A stretch of 64,000 nt of DNA, from positions 9,797,387-9,861,386 of the forward strand of contig NC_064034.1 of NCBI RefSeq assembly GCF_932526225.1, written 5' to 3'. The stretch is from Nematostella vectensis. Its lineage: Eukaryota; Cnidaria; Anthozoa; Actiniaria; Edwardsiidae. The first letter of the stretch is position 1. The number at the start of each line of letters is the position of its first letter. The notes under the pieces are model-generated. The model was given only the letters and a program-made list of their open reading frames with translations. It was not told the origin of the DNA and ran no database searches. Both the position numbers and the translations under genes were made by a program. Of this stretch, positions 25,104 through 37,800 are shown piece by piece.

Positions 25104-27065
25104 GTACCCAATTGAGGCACATCTAAATGGTGGCTTTTTTTCCCTTTTAATAGAAAGCAGGGCCATGAAATGCCCACAATTTACAAATAGCACACAGGCT
25201 CCTTTAGTGTTTAGGAGGCAAGTTCTCGGTTTTGCGTCTCATCCAGAGACTGGAAATACAGGAGAAACAAGTTTAAACCAATTACAGCAACAAATTCAAA
25301 TCCAGACCTGAACCTAGAATAGTCCCTGAGTTCAGAGCCAAGATTCATGCTTGGGCTGCAGCGGGGAGAGGCCAGTGTGCTAACCACTAGGCCACCAGTG
25401 CTTCCAATAGCCTTAATATTCCTAAGACTAAAGACAATTTTTTTTAAGGCAAATCAAGGTCCAAGTCAAATAAAGATAAAGAATCCTCAAAAGATAGAGA
25501 CAATAGTCACAGAAGTACGAAAAGAAGAAAAGAGGAAAATACACAGTGCGTATACTGTACTTATTTACAATACTCTATTTAGATTATTCTAGCCTGATTA
25601 TTTACCTGCAAACAAGCATCTTCTTGGGTCTCTAGCATAAAGTTTGATCAAGAAAAACTTCCCCAGTTTTTTTTTTCTTGTGGCCTGTGAGTAAAATCAT
25701 AGAATGCATTTCACTGCTGTTCATAAGAAACTGTTCATATAAGTTGCAATACGAAGGATAAGTTTGTCCTACTTCATCACTTCAGAGTTTTGAGTGATGA
25801 AATGAACATTATTTAAAAGTAAATATAAAAGTATGCTTTCATTGTAGAAAGTACCTTTATCTTAAAATTGTGGCAATATCAATCAACAACAGCCTCAATA
25901 GCACCATCAAGCAAAATAGTGCTAAAGGACAGTATTAACTAAGAAAAATCTTTGCACCCTTTCCAGTGAGGAGAGTAGCGGCAGTTATAAACAGAAGTCG
26001 AAACATGATAAATCTGAAGTGAATGGGGAAAAGAAGAAAAAGTGTTGGCTTCACCCTGAACTTCGTGTTCGAATAATAAGTAAAGATTACAAGAAAGGAA
26101 GATATTACAACACTAAGGTACTGAAATTCACCGCATTATCACCACATCACACTAACAGCACCTTGAAAAGCCCTTGTCACCACACCTTTAATTCTTTCAT
26201 AGTGTTTAATTATATGGAACATTTTTCTTGAAATGAAACTAGATTAGAATATGGAAAATTGGGTCTGTGTAGGGGGTACACATCACTCTATGCAGCTGCC
26301 TGTCTTGGCTTGACAGGTGACGACATAACTGCTTTCCTTGGGGGTTTTGCTTTAAAACCCAAGATATAATCTAGGTTTTTGCCACTCTTTCGGAACATCT
26401 GGTTATTCAAATTATTGTCTAAATATATATATTTTTTTGTTTACTCAGGTGAAAGTTGTAGATGTCATCAGTAGGGATGAGTGTGACTGTGAAACTGAAG
26501 ATGGAAAGCTACTTGAAGGTAAAGTACAAATATTTCTTTTCACTGAATCGTGGTACCTATTGCAGCCTTCTCACACCTTATGGTTGAGCGATAGACAAAA
26601 TAAGTGGGGGTCGAATGAAAACAAAGACGGCGGACGTTTTTCTTGTATTTTTTTAAATCTTCAGTAATTTGTATTCTATTGTATTGTAGGTGTCAAGCAA
26701 TCAATGCTAGAGACTGTAGTTCCAAAGAAGCAAGATGCTTACATAAGAATCGTGAGAGGCCCTTCGAAAGGACAGGTACTAGCTCTTGAAGTGTTAACAT
26801 ACTTGCTCAGTCAGGAACGCTGCTTACTTTGACATGAGCTAGCAAATGCGAGCTTCTATCTATCTTTGGATTTCTTAAATCTCGTACCGACACAATTAAA
26901 CTTAACTTCTGATTTGCTTTTGTTTTGCAGCTGGCGACTATAATGCAACGTGACACGTCGCAAAGTGAGGCAATCATCCAGTTACTCCTGGACAAAAGCA
27001 TAGAAACTTACCCTTACGACGATATATGCGAGCATTTGGGCAGTATACGGGAGGACCTCATGTGA
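16712..27065 (+). CDS. GPKOW: GPKOW, G-patch and KOW domain spliceosomal protein
   Basis: Fourteen exons: 16712-16875, 16952-17067, 17427-17566, 18335-18441, 23066-23180, 23416-23500, 24273-24334, 24690-24749, 24833-24902, 25449-25545, 25967-26117, 26449-26518, 26690-26775, 26931-27065. They sum to 1458 nt, 485 aa, close to human GPKOW (476 aa). The start ATG is in an AAGATGGCGG context. Family landmarks are the N-terminal SFGFT motif, SVKPKEEAKELVIPLM, the G-patch core AAMLRGMGWKKGQAIGG (exon 4) continuing to SKGLGLGAE (exon 5), a first KOW motif (exons 6-8), a basic Ser/Lys-rich linker (exons 10-11), then WLHPELRVRIISKDYKKG with a second KOW motif (exons 11-14). In the family it works in the nucleus, binds RNA and the helicase DHX16, and supports pre-mRNA splicing. 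All phases agree and no disruption was seen. The 4.6-kb intron 4 is repeat-bearing. Confidence 0.95.
18641..18852. mobile_element. MITE, GGCCCGTACCC family, complete copy
   Basis: Left end CAGCCCATACCCAGGGG and right end GATACGGGCCTG form an imperfect inverted pair around two oligo-C runs. A homologous copy in reverse orientation lies at 46405-46715; both share GGCCGAAGGTCCACTTT and GACGTGCTATTTGTAGA. Intron 4 of GPKOW. Confidence 0.75.
18853..23065. other. Long AT-rich intron 4 of GPKOW, no gene assigned
   Basis: At 18933-18958 there is a phrase AGCGGAGCCAGCGC also found near 46383, so part of this stretch is repeat-derived. A small reading frame starts at ATGGCAGATGAG (19104), but it ends after 28 codons and resembles no family I know. 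The rest is AT-rich with a short hairpin around 21599-21632 (ACCTAGAACAAA / TTTGTTCTAGGT). Nothing else is supportable. Confidence 0.5.
23880..23995. mobile_element. Small inverted-repeat element (about 116 bp)
   Basis: CTAGCCTGAGTATCAG at the left and CTGATACTCAGGTTAG at the right are reverse complements with one mismatch. Flanks GCACTCTCC and GCACTCTTC resemble an 8-9-bp target duplication with one change, which would suit a hAT-like non-autonomous element. Intron 6 of GPKOW. Confidence 0.65.
24934..25101. repeat. Microsatellite (AAT)n / (GATAAT)n
   Basis: Pure AAT repeats turn into GATAAT hexamers and back to AAT. The array lies in the intron after GPKOW exon 9. The open frames on both strands here are homopolymeric artefacts. 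Confidence 0.97.
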
Positions 27066-27290
27066 TTACGGAAAAATGATTTCATATGAAGTTATACTGT
27101 ATAATCTGCAATGAAAACCTTAGAGGCTCATGAATATTTCTCCGATGATAAGTGCTGGTCATCAATCACCGGAGTCCTTCAGAACTTCCCCATCAGGTCT
27201 CCAGACTCCACTCATCAGAACTCCCCATCATATTGTGTTTGTTTGTGTGTTTTGTAATGTAAATATTATACTCTTCTTCTGGATTTTTAT

Positions 27291-27296
27291 AATAAA
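27291..27296 (+). promoter_or_regulatory. Polyadenylation signal AATAAA
   Basis: AATAAA 226 bp after the GPKOW stop codon; a second AATAAA lies at 27442. Confidence 0.55.
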
Positions 27297-28827
27297 AAGC
27301 AGGGGAAAAGTGATGTGTGGCCTTTTTTGCTTCAAGATTTATTGTTAGGTAATTTTAAAAAAGTAAATGGAAAAATAATGTTTATAACTGTAACAAGCAA
27401 ACTTTAGCATTGGCACTACTATTGTGGCACGTTCTGTGATAAATAAAATCGGGTAACACAACTGGAGCAAAAAAAAAAAAAAAAATTGGCAAGGTCAGTT
27501 AAGACGAGTGTCACTAAAAACCATCATGTGCCTTGGTGGAAGTGTTATGCCTAGTGCACACTAGCGACATAACGACATGGGCGCGCGCACTCTTCGACAT
27601 AAGAGAAAAAACATGTTTTTTCTTTTATGTCATTATGTCCATGTCGTTATGCCGGGCTAAACATAGTGTGCGCGCCCATGTCGTTATGTTGCTAGTGTGC
27701 ACTAGGCATATTACTCCGTAGAATAAAACCGTTACACATCAAATAGGAACAACTGATAATCCTACGTTAATATAAAATAAACGAATTCGGACGAGATTTG
27801 CGACTTCTTCAAGTGTTGCTTCCTAAAATCCATAGAGAGTGCAAATAGATATTATTAGACAGTGTATCTTTACTTGGTTAGGGGCCGGGGAATTAAAAAA
27901 TTGGTCTATAGACTCATAATGTTGTTCTCCTCCACGGATATCTTTAGTAAAAGGCGAAAGATATGTGCGTGTAGTTGAAGGAAAACCAGAGTAACTTAAA
28001 GGGGCAATGATAGGGAACTCTTTCTTGAGACCCATTCATACCATGTGGGATGCATTGGGCATGCGCACTTCGAAAAAGGTACAATACGAAAAGGCGCCAA
28101 ATTCTGTCTTTATATCTTTAAATCTTTTAATGGGAAATATAACACTAAACTGCCATCACTCTCTCGGTGCTAAACATATTTGCAAATTTTATAATTAGAA
28201 GTTGAAAGAGGCTGCGTTAAAGTCATAACTTTGTAAAGTTGAACTGGTCAAAATCCCGCATCAAAATCTCACTTGAAGCTGATGCGTTTCACGCGTGAAA
28301 TACCGTTTAAACTTGATACGCAGGCTACTTAGAGCAAGGTGCTTTTGCACCTTCTTTTCTACCAACTTTCCCGCGTCAGTACTACTCTGTCGAGGCTTCC
28401 CTTATACAGAAATGCCAATCCCTAGACTTTGAAAAGCTGGAGGTTTTTTTTTGGGGGAAGGGGGGGGGGAGGCGGATGGGAAACTGGGCAGGGTCGGGGT
28501 AACGGGGAGTGCACATTTACATTAAGGTGAGATAACCACTGCGTTTGTAACGCGTGGACTACAAACATTGTTCTAAAAACTCCAAGACAGTTTAAATAAG
28601 TTTATTTTTCAAATTGTTTATTCACTTAAAATGCTGATTTTTTTTTTAGAAAAAGCTGAAGGATGGGAGAAGGGTCCAAAAAGCGGGAGACTCCAGCCGA
28701 AAGCTGGAGTGTTATAGGCGATCATCAAACTCTAGCCTCCCTCGAAGGCGTTTGCGAGCCAAGCCTGGCGCAAAAAGAACACGTTCTTGGTCTTCCTGTG
28801 GTAGCCCACGGAAGAGATAAATCCAAC
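27297..28827. other. Intergenic stretch between GPKOW and the QORL2-like gene
   Basis: Holds one palindromic MITE (27546-27710), poly-A and poly-G runs, and the presumed promoter and 5' UTR of the next gene just before 28828. The open frame begins at an earlier in-frame ATG (28663), which would add 55 residues. Confidence 0.5.
27546..27710. mobile_element. Palindromic MITE with about 45-bp inverted repeats
   Basis: The left arm starting TATGCCTAGTGCACACTAGC and the right arm ending GCTAGTGTGCACTAGGCATA are nearly perfect reverse complements over about 45 bp in a 165-bp element. TA at both outer ends fits a Tc1/mariner-type TA target duplication. The centre has an additional AAAAAACATGTTTTTT palindrome. 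Confidence 0.82.
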
Positions 28828-31800
28828 ATGGCGGCCTTCCAATGTCCTCCCGAGCGTGTTTTGCGCCCTTTAGCTCGAGCGATTTCTGCGTCGCAGAGAA
28901 GAAGAAGGCCAACATATGAAAAGTGGCCGACAGGCAGAAAAAGTTATCGTGCTGTGATGTGCAATGAGCTAGGGAAACCGCTAGTAGTGGAACACAAATT
29001 TTCAACAGAGAATCTTGGCACTTCTCAGGTGCGTGAAGCCCCGTGTTGGGACGGACTGGTGGTGGAGAGGGGGGGGGGGGGTTGGGATATAGGTAAGGCT
29101 GAGGGAGGGATGATTGGGTGTTAGTGGGGCTCAAGCTAGTGGATCCAGTTGCTGATGACAATTGGACATGGAAGAGATGTGCTTGAAATGAAAATATGTT
29201 TGTCTTTTAGTGCTTAGAGTTATGGGGGGGGGGGGGGGGGGGTGAATAGGGGTACGTAATTCCGCCGATCCGCTACATTTTCGAGGCAAATCCGTGGATC
29301 TGCAGATTATTTTAGATCCGCATGGTTTGACAGATAAACAAGAGCATCAATCAAAATCCATTTAAAATCCGAAATTGGACCGTCAAAGCAGTCAAAATCC
29401 GAAATCCGCGCCCAAATCGTCAACAGACCCGTGATCCGCCGTATTTCCAAAATCCGCCAATCTGCTGAAATAATCATCAAAATCCGTAATCCGTGAGCAT
29501 TTAGGGGCCGAATCCGCCGATCCGCGAATCCATTCACTCCCCCTGTTATGGGAGATTGCTGCTATAACCACACCTATTTTGATATCTTATAGGGGTACTT
29601 AATAATTATTGTCGCTCACACCCAAAGTAATCAACCTATCCCTTATGGTTAAAATTGATTGATTTTGCTGACAATCACCCGGTCTGTTTATATGAGAGCC
29701 CCCCCCCTCCCCCTGGTACCCCCTCTTTCTCCCTCTTACCATGACAACCTAGTTATTTGAGGCCGATTTAGTTACAGGTTGATTTTGTGTACTTTTACCT
29801 GTTTTGTGCATGTCTACCTGATATATTGAAATCTTATATTTTCATTTCCCAGACCAAAAAGCAGAGGCCATCTAATTTGCAACTTAAAAATGCAAAAAAT
29901 GCAATCGCCTACAATCATAGTTAGCTTTTCCTAAAAAATAGCCAGGAGTCAATTGGTTGATAACAATTCAAGTTGTATTTTCTTTTATTTTGGCCTAGGT
30001 GCGTGTTGCAGTGCATAGCTGTGGTATCAATTTTGCAGACATTTTAAAGTGTATTGGAAAGTATCAAGAAAAACCTGAGCTGCCATTTGTACCAGGTAAT
30101 TCCTTGCTCTGACTACTGTGGATATCCTTTGGATATTTCCTTTAAGAAGTCAACCGCATTTTAGGATGCAGAACCCTATTAGTCCAGTCAATCTATGAAA
30201 TTTTTATGGCCCAGGTGGAACTTATTACAATAGAATTTCTCTCAGCGGATTTTGAACAAGTGATACAACCAAGTTAACATACTAAAAGTCCCAAAAAATC
30301 CCTTTGGTGGAACATCTTGAAATATGTGATTTTTCCATTTCAGTGTAAAACCACAGGGTACCCGCGTCAATAAAACGGGAAAAAATTAAAATGCACGTCT
30401 CAATCAGTACATTGAAAAGGCCATTGGTCAAAGTTGATTAAAGACAATGTTTGAATATCGAAACAAAGCAAACTCCCCCTTTTTAATCAATATTTCTGCA
30501 TCCCAAAAACCACATGGTACCCATGCCGAAAAACCCGTAAAAATTGAAAATACAAGTCTGAATCAGAAAATTTAAAAGGTCAAAAGGCCAAAAATGATTT
30601 AAGACTCAAATTATAGTATCGAAATAAAGCAACTTGTCCATGTTTTATTTCTATTTCAAATATTCTCTCCACAAATGTATTTCTGCATTCTTCGCACTCG
30701 CGTCAGTGACTGAAATTTCTCTAGAAAACAAACTTATATGTGGCATCAGCTCAGTAGGTAGCATATTCAATACATGTAATACAGCGGTAATCTGGAACAC
30801 TTTTGTAATTTCTTGAGGTTTTACACCAGCCTAGAGAAAGCTACTTACACTTCTAATGCAAGTGAATGTCTAGCTCTAGCTCAATTAGTCCAGAATTGTC
30901 TGACCTTTACACTTTCCAAACGTCGCACTACAGTCTAGACCATTCTTCTTGCAGGTTCATCTTCTGGTGCTGCAATCCGATTAGCATTTGTTTCGCATTA
31001 TATTTATCAGTGATCATTGGGGATGGTCCAGTGCGGACAGACTTGGCTCCAACACATGGATCGCTGCTAGAAATGGTGCGGTGCAAATGCACAAATTGGA
31101 TTGCATTTGCTTTCTTTAGGCTGGTGTAAAACCTCAAAAAACACAAAAGTGTTACTGATTACTAGAATAGTCTTTAAAAACTTTATTAGACAACAACGAT
31201 GACCAATGGGGGGTCATGCCTAAACGCGCACAGGGTCATGCAGGACATACCCCCAAACAAACAAATTGGAAATAAAATGAATATAAAAAATAATTGTGTT
31301 GGAAGTCACAGATCCGTGCGATGGACCATGTACAGGGTAAGTCTACGTTGAATACATTGGCAAGTAGGGTCTGATAATGGTTCTTCAGGAAATATTTATA
31401 AGCGCGAGTAGGCCAGAGAACGTATTGAACTGAGTTAAGTTACATACTAGATTCTATGGTTTTACAATACGAAATAAGATGCTTGAATAAACGTAGTTGT
31501 TCTGCAAAGACCCGGAGATAAAGTTAAGGTTTGGATCAGGTTACGAGTACGATTATGATTTACATTTCAAAATTACACTAGTTAGTTACACTAAAAAACA
31601 GATTAGGTCTTTCACCTCTCAGTCGTAGACCAAGGGTAGTAGATCGAGTCGCTCTTTATCGCTCAAGTCTCCGATCGCTCAAGTCTCCGATCTTGGCTCT
31701 TAGAATTTAACGGGTGTCTCGCCTTTTAACTCTTTCCTAGGAGGACATTTTAAGTCTTACGCTGCAGGGGGACTTCAGTGGCGAAACATAGCTGCGACTT

Positions 31801-34800
31801 GACAAGGGACAGGTATAGAGTACGCCTGACCCTGTGTCTGTAATTAGGACACATGTCCTCTTGAGCAGACCAAGCATTCTGTTGGCCTTGGGCACCACAA
31901 ATAGAATGTGGGTGTCCTATGTGAGATTGCTTGATATTGTGCCCCCGAGATCTTTTTCAATGTTGATGCGCTGAAGACTTGTGGCGCCAAGATGATAGTC
32001 CACCAGTGTGGGCGATTTCTTTTGTGAGACTGCCAAGACTTAATAAACACTTGGTAGCGTTAAACTTTATATTTTTTCGTCGCTTGTTAGACTTGTCAGG
32101 TCCTCCTGAAGAGCTTCACAGTCCTTTATCGAAGAGATTCTTCGGTATAGCTTTGTGTCGTCTGAGTATATAGCGGTGTGCCTTTGTCTGTGTCGTCTGC
32201 TAGATCGTTGATGTAGGTCCTAAATAGAAGGGGGCCTATTAGGCTTCCTTGAGGGACCCCAGAAGTCACTGGGAGGTGACGAGAGGCCATGCCTTCTACA
32301 ACAACCCTAACAACTGAGTTGCTGTCACATGTAAGTTTCTATACAAATTTCAGTCACTGATGCCAGAGTGCAGAAACAAATTTGTGGAGAAAATATTTAA
32401 AATAGAAATGAAACATGGACAAGTTGCTTTATTTCAATACTAGAATTTGTGTCTTTAGTAATTTTTGGCCAATGACCTTTGAAATTTTCTGATTCAGGCT
32501 TGAATTTTCAAATTTGTTTAGTGTTTTCGATGCGGGTACCCTGTGGTTTTTGGATTTCAGAAATATTGGATAAGATATGAGAAAGGGGCAATTTGCTTTG
32601 TTTCGATATCCAAACAGGGTATTTAATCAACTTTGACCAATGGTCTTTCAAATGTACTGATTTAGGCGTGTATTTTATTATTTTTCCGTTTTACCGACGC
32701 GGGTACCCTGTGGTTTTGCTCCGAAATGGAAAAATCACAAATTTCAGGATGTTCCACCAAAGGGATTTTTGGGGACTTTTAGTATGTTAACTAGGTTGTA
32801 TCACTTATTCAAAATCCGTTGAGAGTAATTCTATTGCAATTCGTTCCACCTGAAACCACAGATTGACTGGACTATATCTACACTATTATTGTTGCTTACT
32901 ACTAATACTCTCAAATTGACAATTTTATGCTAGGCTATGCTATGCTATGCTATGCTATGCTATGCTATGCTATGATACTACGCAGTTCTAATTGTCTTAT
33001 TAACAGTATTTTGAACCAGCGCTTATTTGGACCTGATAATTTTTGTTTGGTTTATCTCACACACAAAAGAAAGAATAAACCAGCTTGCAAAAACAAAAGT
33101 TGATCTGCTATGATACTGATAGTCATTCAGAATTTGAATTTTACTCCCAAGCTGTAAAAAATTAAGCAATTGTAGGTGAAGTAGGTAATAGCAAAGAAAC
33201 AACAAACAGTTGCAAATCAACAAGATTTAGTTTCACACAGTCAAGAGGAAATATATTTACATTTAAAAAAACATTAGAAAATTAACATTGCAATATTCCT
33301 GAGAACTTGCTGGGTCTGTGTGGACAAATTCTGTATCCAACTTCAGTCTTTTCTGCAATTACAAAGACCTTGATATGTTATTTCTTACAGACCTTGCACT
33401 TGGTTGATACTGTAGGTAATTGATATGTGCATTGATGATAAAAATTATTAAGAAAGTTATCAATTGATTAAAACGAATTCTATTATGGTGCTGATTAGGA
33501 ACAGAAATTTCTGGAGAGGTTGTTGAAGTTGGATCAAAAGTCACATCACTTTCCAAGGTGAAGGGAAATAATAAGATATGTTTTAATTTTAAGATATCTC
33601 CAACTTTAGCATTGCCCAGAGACATATCCCCTTAAACTAAAACAAGTTTTGTGTTTTATTGTGCAGAAGTTGACATCCCTGTTATTTTTGGCTATTTCAT
33701 GTGACCAATCACAATCAGTATAATCAAATAATCAAACAGCTGTGGCAGGTTGCACTAACTTATCCAAGTGGACAAAGCCCAAATAAAAGTTATCCTGATA
33801 AAGTTATCTCATCAATTGAAGAAAGAGACTCCCCCAAGATAGGGGGGGCCAGCAAAAAGCCATGATCTCTTTTTCTCATTTTTCCCACTCTCTCCCCAGT
33901 GCACCTCAGCCTAGTACATGCCACAGAATTCCCAATATTTCAAAACACAACTTTCAGAATAAGTCCTAATTAATGCTTCAATATTTTAAACACTCCAATG
34001 TTTTCATCATTGTCCAATAAAAATTATTAAATACTTGTATATTTGAGTCCATTATATCCATTATTGTCTAGGGTGACAGGGTTCTTGGAGTCTGTGGACA
34101 AGGTGGGGGAATGGCAGAGGAATGCGTTCTGCCCCAAACGGTATGTCCACCATTGATACTAGCAGCAGAACCCATAATAATGGGTGGTCTTCTTCAATAG
34201 CCATTGCTTAACACCAAGTGGGCACTTTGCAGAACAAAAGATGGCAAATAAATTTGAGATTGAAGTCACACGAGAAAAAAATAATAAATGGCAAAATAAG
34301 ACAGGGAAATATAATGCGAGCAGCATTTGTCACCAGTGATACTTAAACAATACTGTTGCACATATACATAAAAAGTGGTGATCACATTTATAAAAATGCT
34401 GAAAAAAATAAATGGCAAAATATGTCAGGGAAATATAATGCGAGCAGCATTTGTCACCAGTGATACTTAAACAATACTGTTGGGCATATACATAAAAAGT
34501 GGTGATAACATTTAGAAAAATGCTTTTTGTTAATGGAAACAAAGTACCAAATATGTCTTTTACAGTTAAAAAATACAGCAAGTGATTGAATATCTTGTCC
34601 AGGCATTGTGGAAGATCCCATCTAGCCTTTCATTCACCCAAGCAGCAGCTTTAGCCAGCTCTTATGGGACAGCATATATTGGACTAAAGCACAAAGCTAA
34701 TTTACAACCTGGGTAGGGCAACAAAAATTTTGTTGTTGTTTTGTGTGTGTGTTTATGGGGAATGGAGGCTGGTAAAGTTATAAAATTAAACATCAGGGTC

Positions 34801-37800
34801 ATGCAATTTCACTGCCAGGAATAATATTGTTTACAAATAATGTTGAGATTCACATTTGTTTATTAAGTTTAGATTTAAGTTATTGGTGGAGTAGCCCTGT
34901 GCCCTACAACCACCCCCCCCTCCCCCCCACACACACTGTGGTTTCTGCTATTGCCATGATGAGGTTTGACTGGTATCCCCTGCTATTACCATGATGGGGT
35001 TTGACTGGTATCCCCTGCTATTACCATGATTGGGTTTGACTGGTATCCCCTGCTATTACCATGATTGGGTTTGACTGGTATCCCCTGCTATTGCCATGAT
35101 GGGGTTTGACTGGTATCCCCTGCTATTACCATGATGGGGTTTGACTGGTATCCCCTGCTATTACCATGATGGGGTTTGACTGGTATCCCCTGCTATTACC
35201 ATGATGGGGTTTGACTGGTATCCCCTGCTATTGCCGTGATGGGGTTTGACTGGTATCCCCTGCTATTGCCGTGATGGGGTTTGACTGGTATCCCCTGCTA
35301 TTACCATGATGGGGTTTGACTGGTATCCCCTGCTATTGCCGTGATGCGGTTTGACTGGTATCCCCTGCTATTGCCGTGATGGGGTTTGACTGGTATCCCC
35401 TGCTATTGCTGTGATGGGGTTTGACTGGTATCCCCTGCTATTGCCGTGATGGGTTTGACTGGTATCCCCTCTGCTATTGTCATGATGGGGTTTGACTGGT
35501 ATCCCCTGCTATTACCATGATGCGGTTTGACTGGTATCCCCTGCTATTACCATGATGGGGTTTGACTGGTATCCCCTGCTATTACCATGATGGGGTTTGA
35601 CTGGTATCCCCTGCTATTACCATGATGGGGTTTGACTGGTTTCCCCTGCTATTGCCATGACAGGGCTTGACTGGTTTCTCCTGCTATTACCATGATGGGG
35701 TTTGACTGGTTTCTCCTGCTATTGCCATGATGGGGTTTGACTGGTATCCCCTGCTATTACCATGATGGGGTTTGACTAGTATTCCCTGCTATTACCATGA
35801 TGGGGTTTGACTGGTTTCTCCTGCTATTGTCATGATGGGGTTTGACTGGTATCCCCTCTGCTATTAACATGATGGGGTTTGACTGTGTGCTTGATTTGCC
35901 AGCCAGACAGTGTTAGTCACCGCTGCAGCAGGCGCCCTAGGCTTGGCTAGTGTTGACTTAGCTGCTAATGTATTTGGTGCCAAGGTCAGTATAAAATACA
36001 AAAAGTTGAGAAAATTCTTATTTTATTGCATGCAGTCAATTAACTTGATATTCCATTTAATTGTAATGTCAGGTTATAGGTGCTTCAAGAAAAGAGAAGC
36101 TAGTAATTGTACAAGAAATTGGGGCAACAGCAACCTTGATTATACCAGGGAAAACATAAAAGATAAGGTGCCGTTAGTAGACAAAATGTGATATCATAGT
36201 GAGATATGTTGGCAATTATATCGTCTTTTCATGCTGCAGGTGAAAGAGCTAACTGATGGTCATGGTGCTAATGTGATAATGGAGGCAGTTGGTGGTGATG
36301 TGTTTAAGCAGTGTCTGAAATGGTATTTTCAATTAATCATGCTTTTGTTTGTTTTGTTTTTGGGTAACAAACTGTTTTTTTTTTCTCGTAGCATTGCTTG
36401 GAATGGGTATATTATCCCAGTAGGATTTGCATCTGGAGAAATCCCACAGGTAGGCATGGCAGCAAATGTTCTTAAAGGGCGAGAGGAGGGAATCAGACTA
36501 TGATATTTAAAATGATTTTTAAATTTGTTTTCTTATGTCAAGCAGCCGTTTATTTACTGTAAATTGTTCTATGTGAAATTGTCTTTTAATGGGACAAGTA
36601 GATGCTTAACAGTTTCACACCTAGCCTACTGTAAGACAGTGGGTGTTTTTTTGTTGTTGTTGGCAACAGGTTTTATCCTGCTAAAGATCATGTGTAGCCT
36701 TAAATCAAAGATGGAGAATGTTTTGCAAAAAAATATTAAGTAAAATACTACACCACTCAACTAACCAAGTAAAATAATATCCACCAACTAGGAGGCATAG
36801 CATGCACAAGTGCATCTTTGATTATATTTTTTATTTTCCTTGACAGATCCCTGCCAATATTCTACTTGTAAAGAACTGCTCTGCTGGTATGCATCAGGCT
36901 GATCTTTTGTATACACCTATTTTACAAAATGTTGTCAGTGCAAATGGCTTATGGGTACTAATTATTATTTTTAATTAATTATAATTATTCATTTAAAATT
37001 AAAGGTGTTAAATAAAGTCCGGCAATGTCAGAGCCAAGCATTGGTAACCTTTAATGGATAATTGTTTTGATTTATCCATATTCTTAGAGACGCATGGTTA
37101 CTTTTGGTCGTAGAACTGCTATTTGCCAATCGCCATTTGCACTGACAACCTTCACTGAAATATGTGTATATGTTTATTTAAAAAAGCGTCAGTGCAAATG
37201 GCATTTTTAATGACAACAAAAAAAGCATTGTGCCTTCATATTTCTACATAATACAACAAATTATGTGGATAGATCATGTGATTGATAATCAATACAATCA
37301 GCAGGGATGTCTTTGCCATTTTCACTGGCAAAGTCTGGAAAAAGGTGTAAAGGGCTTATGCTTGAAATGTTAGTGAAACTACTTTGTTTTCACACAGGCC
37401 ATTTCAACCTTGCGTTGATTTTTTCCCCTGATTCCTACGCAGGCAGACCACCTTGTAGTTTTTAGCCATAAAATTTGATCTTTTGTATTGTTTCTTCAGT
37501 TACAACTCAGAGCTATGTATAGAAAAAATACAAAATTGGCAAAGCAATTTGTAGATTTGTAATATTTTCTTCTTTGTTTCTTTCAGTTGGTATATATTGG
37601 GTAAGTACTGTACATACCTACACTTGGAAATGTTTTTTAGCTTGTTTTATTTTATTTTTTTTAAATTATGGTAATCTGTTTTTAAAAGGGAGCACACAGT
37701 AAACATGACCCTCAGCTTTTAAGAGAGTCTGTTGATAAGACACTAGAGTATTTCAAGAATGGTAAACTAAAGGGGCCATACATATCAGCATCATTTGGTC

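Larger units (their letters stand above)
30180..32874. mobile_element. Fold-back element with about 550-bp inverted arms
   Basis: The outer ends are TAGTCCAGTCAATC (30180) and GATTGACTGGACTA (ending 32874). The arms 30180-about 30743 and about 32326-32874 are diverged reverse complements throughout, sharing for instance ACCACAGGGTACCCGCGTC / GACGCGGGTACCCTGTGGT and TTCAGTGACTGA-type inner sequence. Flanking TAT on both sides is a possible target duplication. The 1.6-kb core contains a second inverted-repeat element (30814-31136) and decayed reverse transcriptase (31790-32320). Intron 2 of the QORL2-like gene. Confidence 0.8.

Noticed and set aside
24842-25193. Poly-Ile, poly-Asn, poly-Tyr frames
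   Set aside because: AAT microsatellite read in different frames.
34944-35884. CRISPR-like regular repeat array
   Set aside because: Units are directly abutting with no unique spacers, and the context is a eukaryotic intron; it is a minisatellite. The same holds for 14540-15410, 48875-49612 and 52234-52510.
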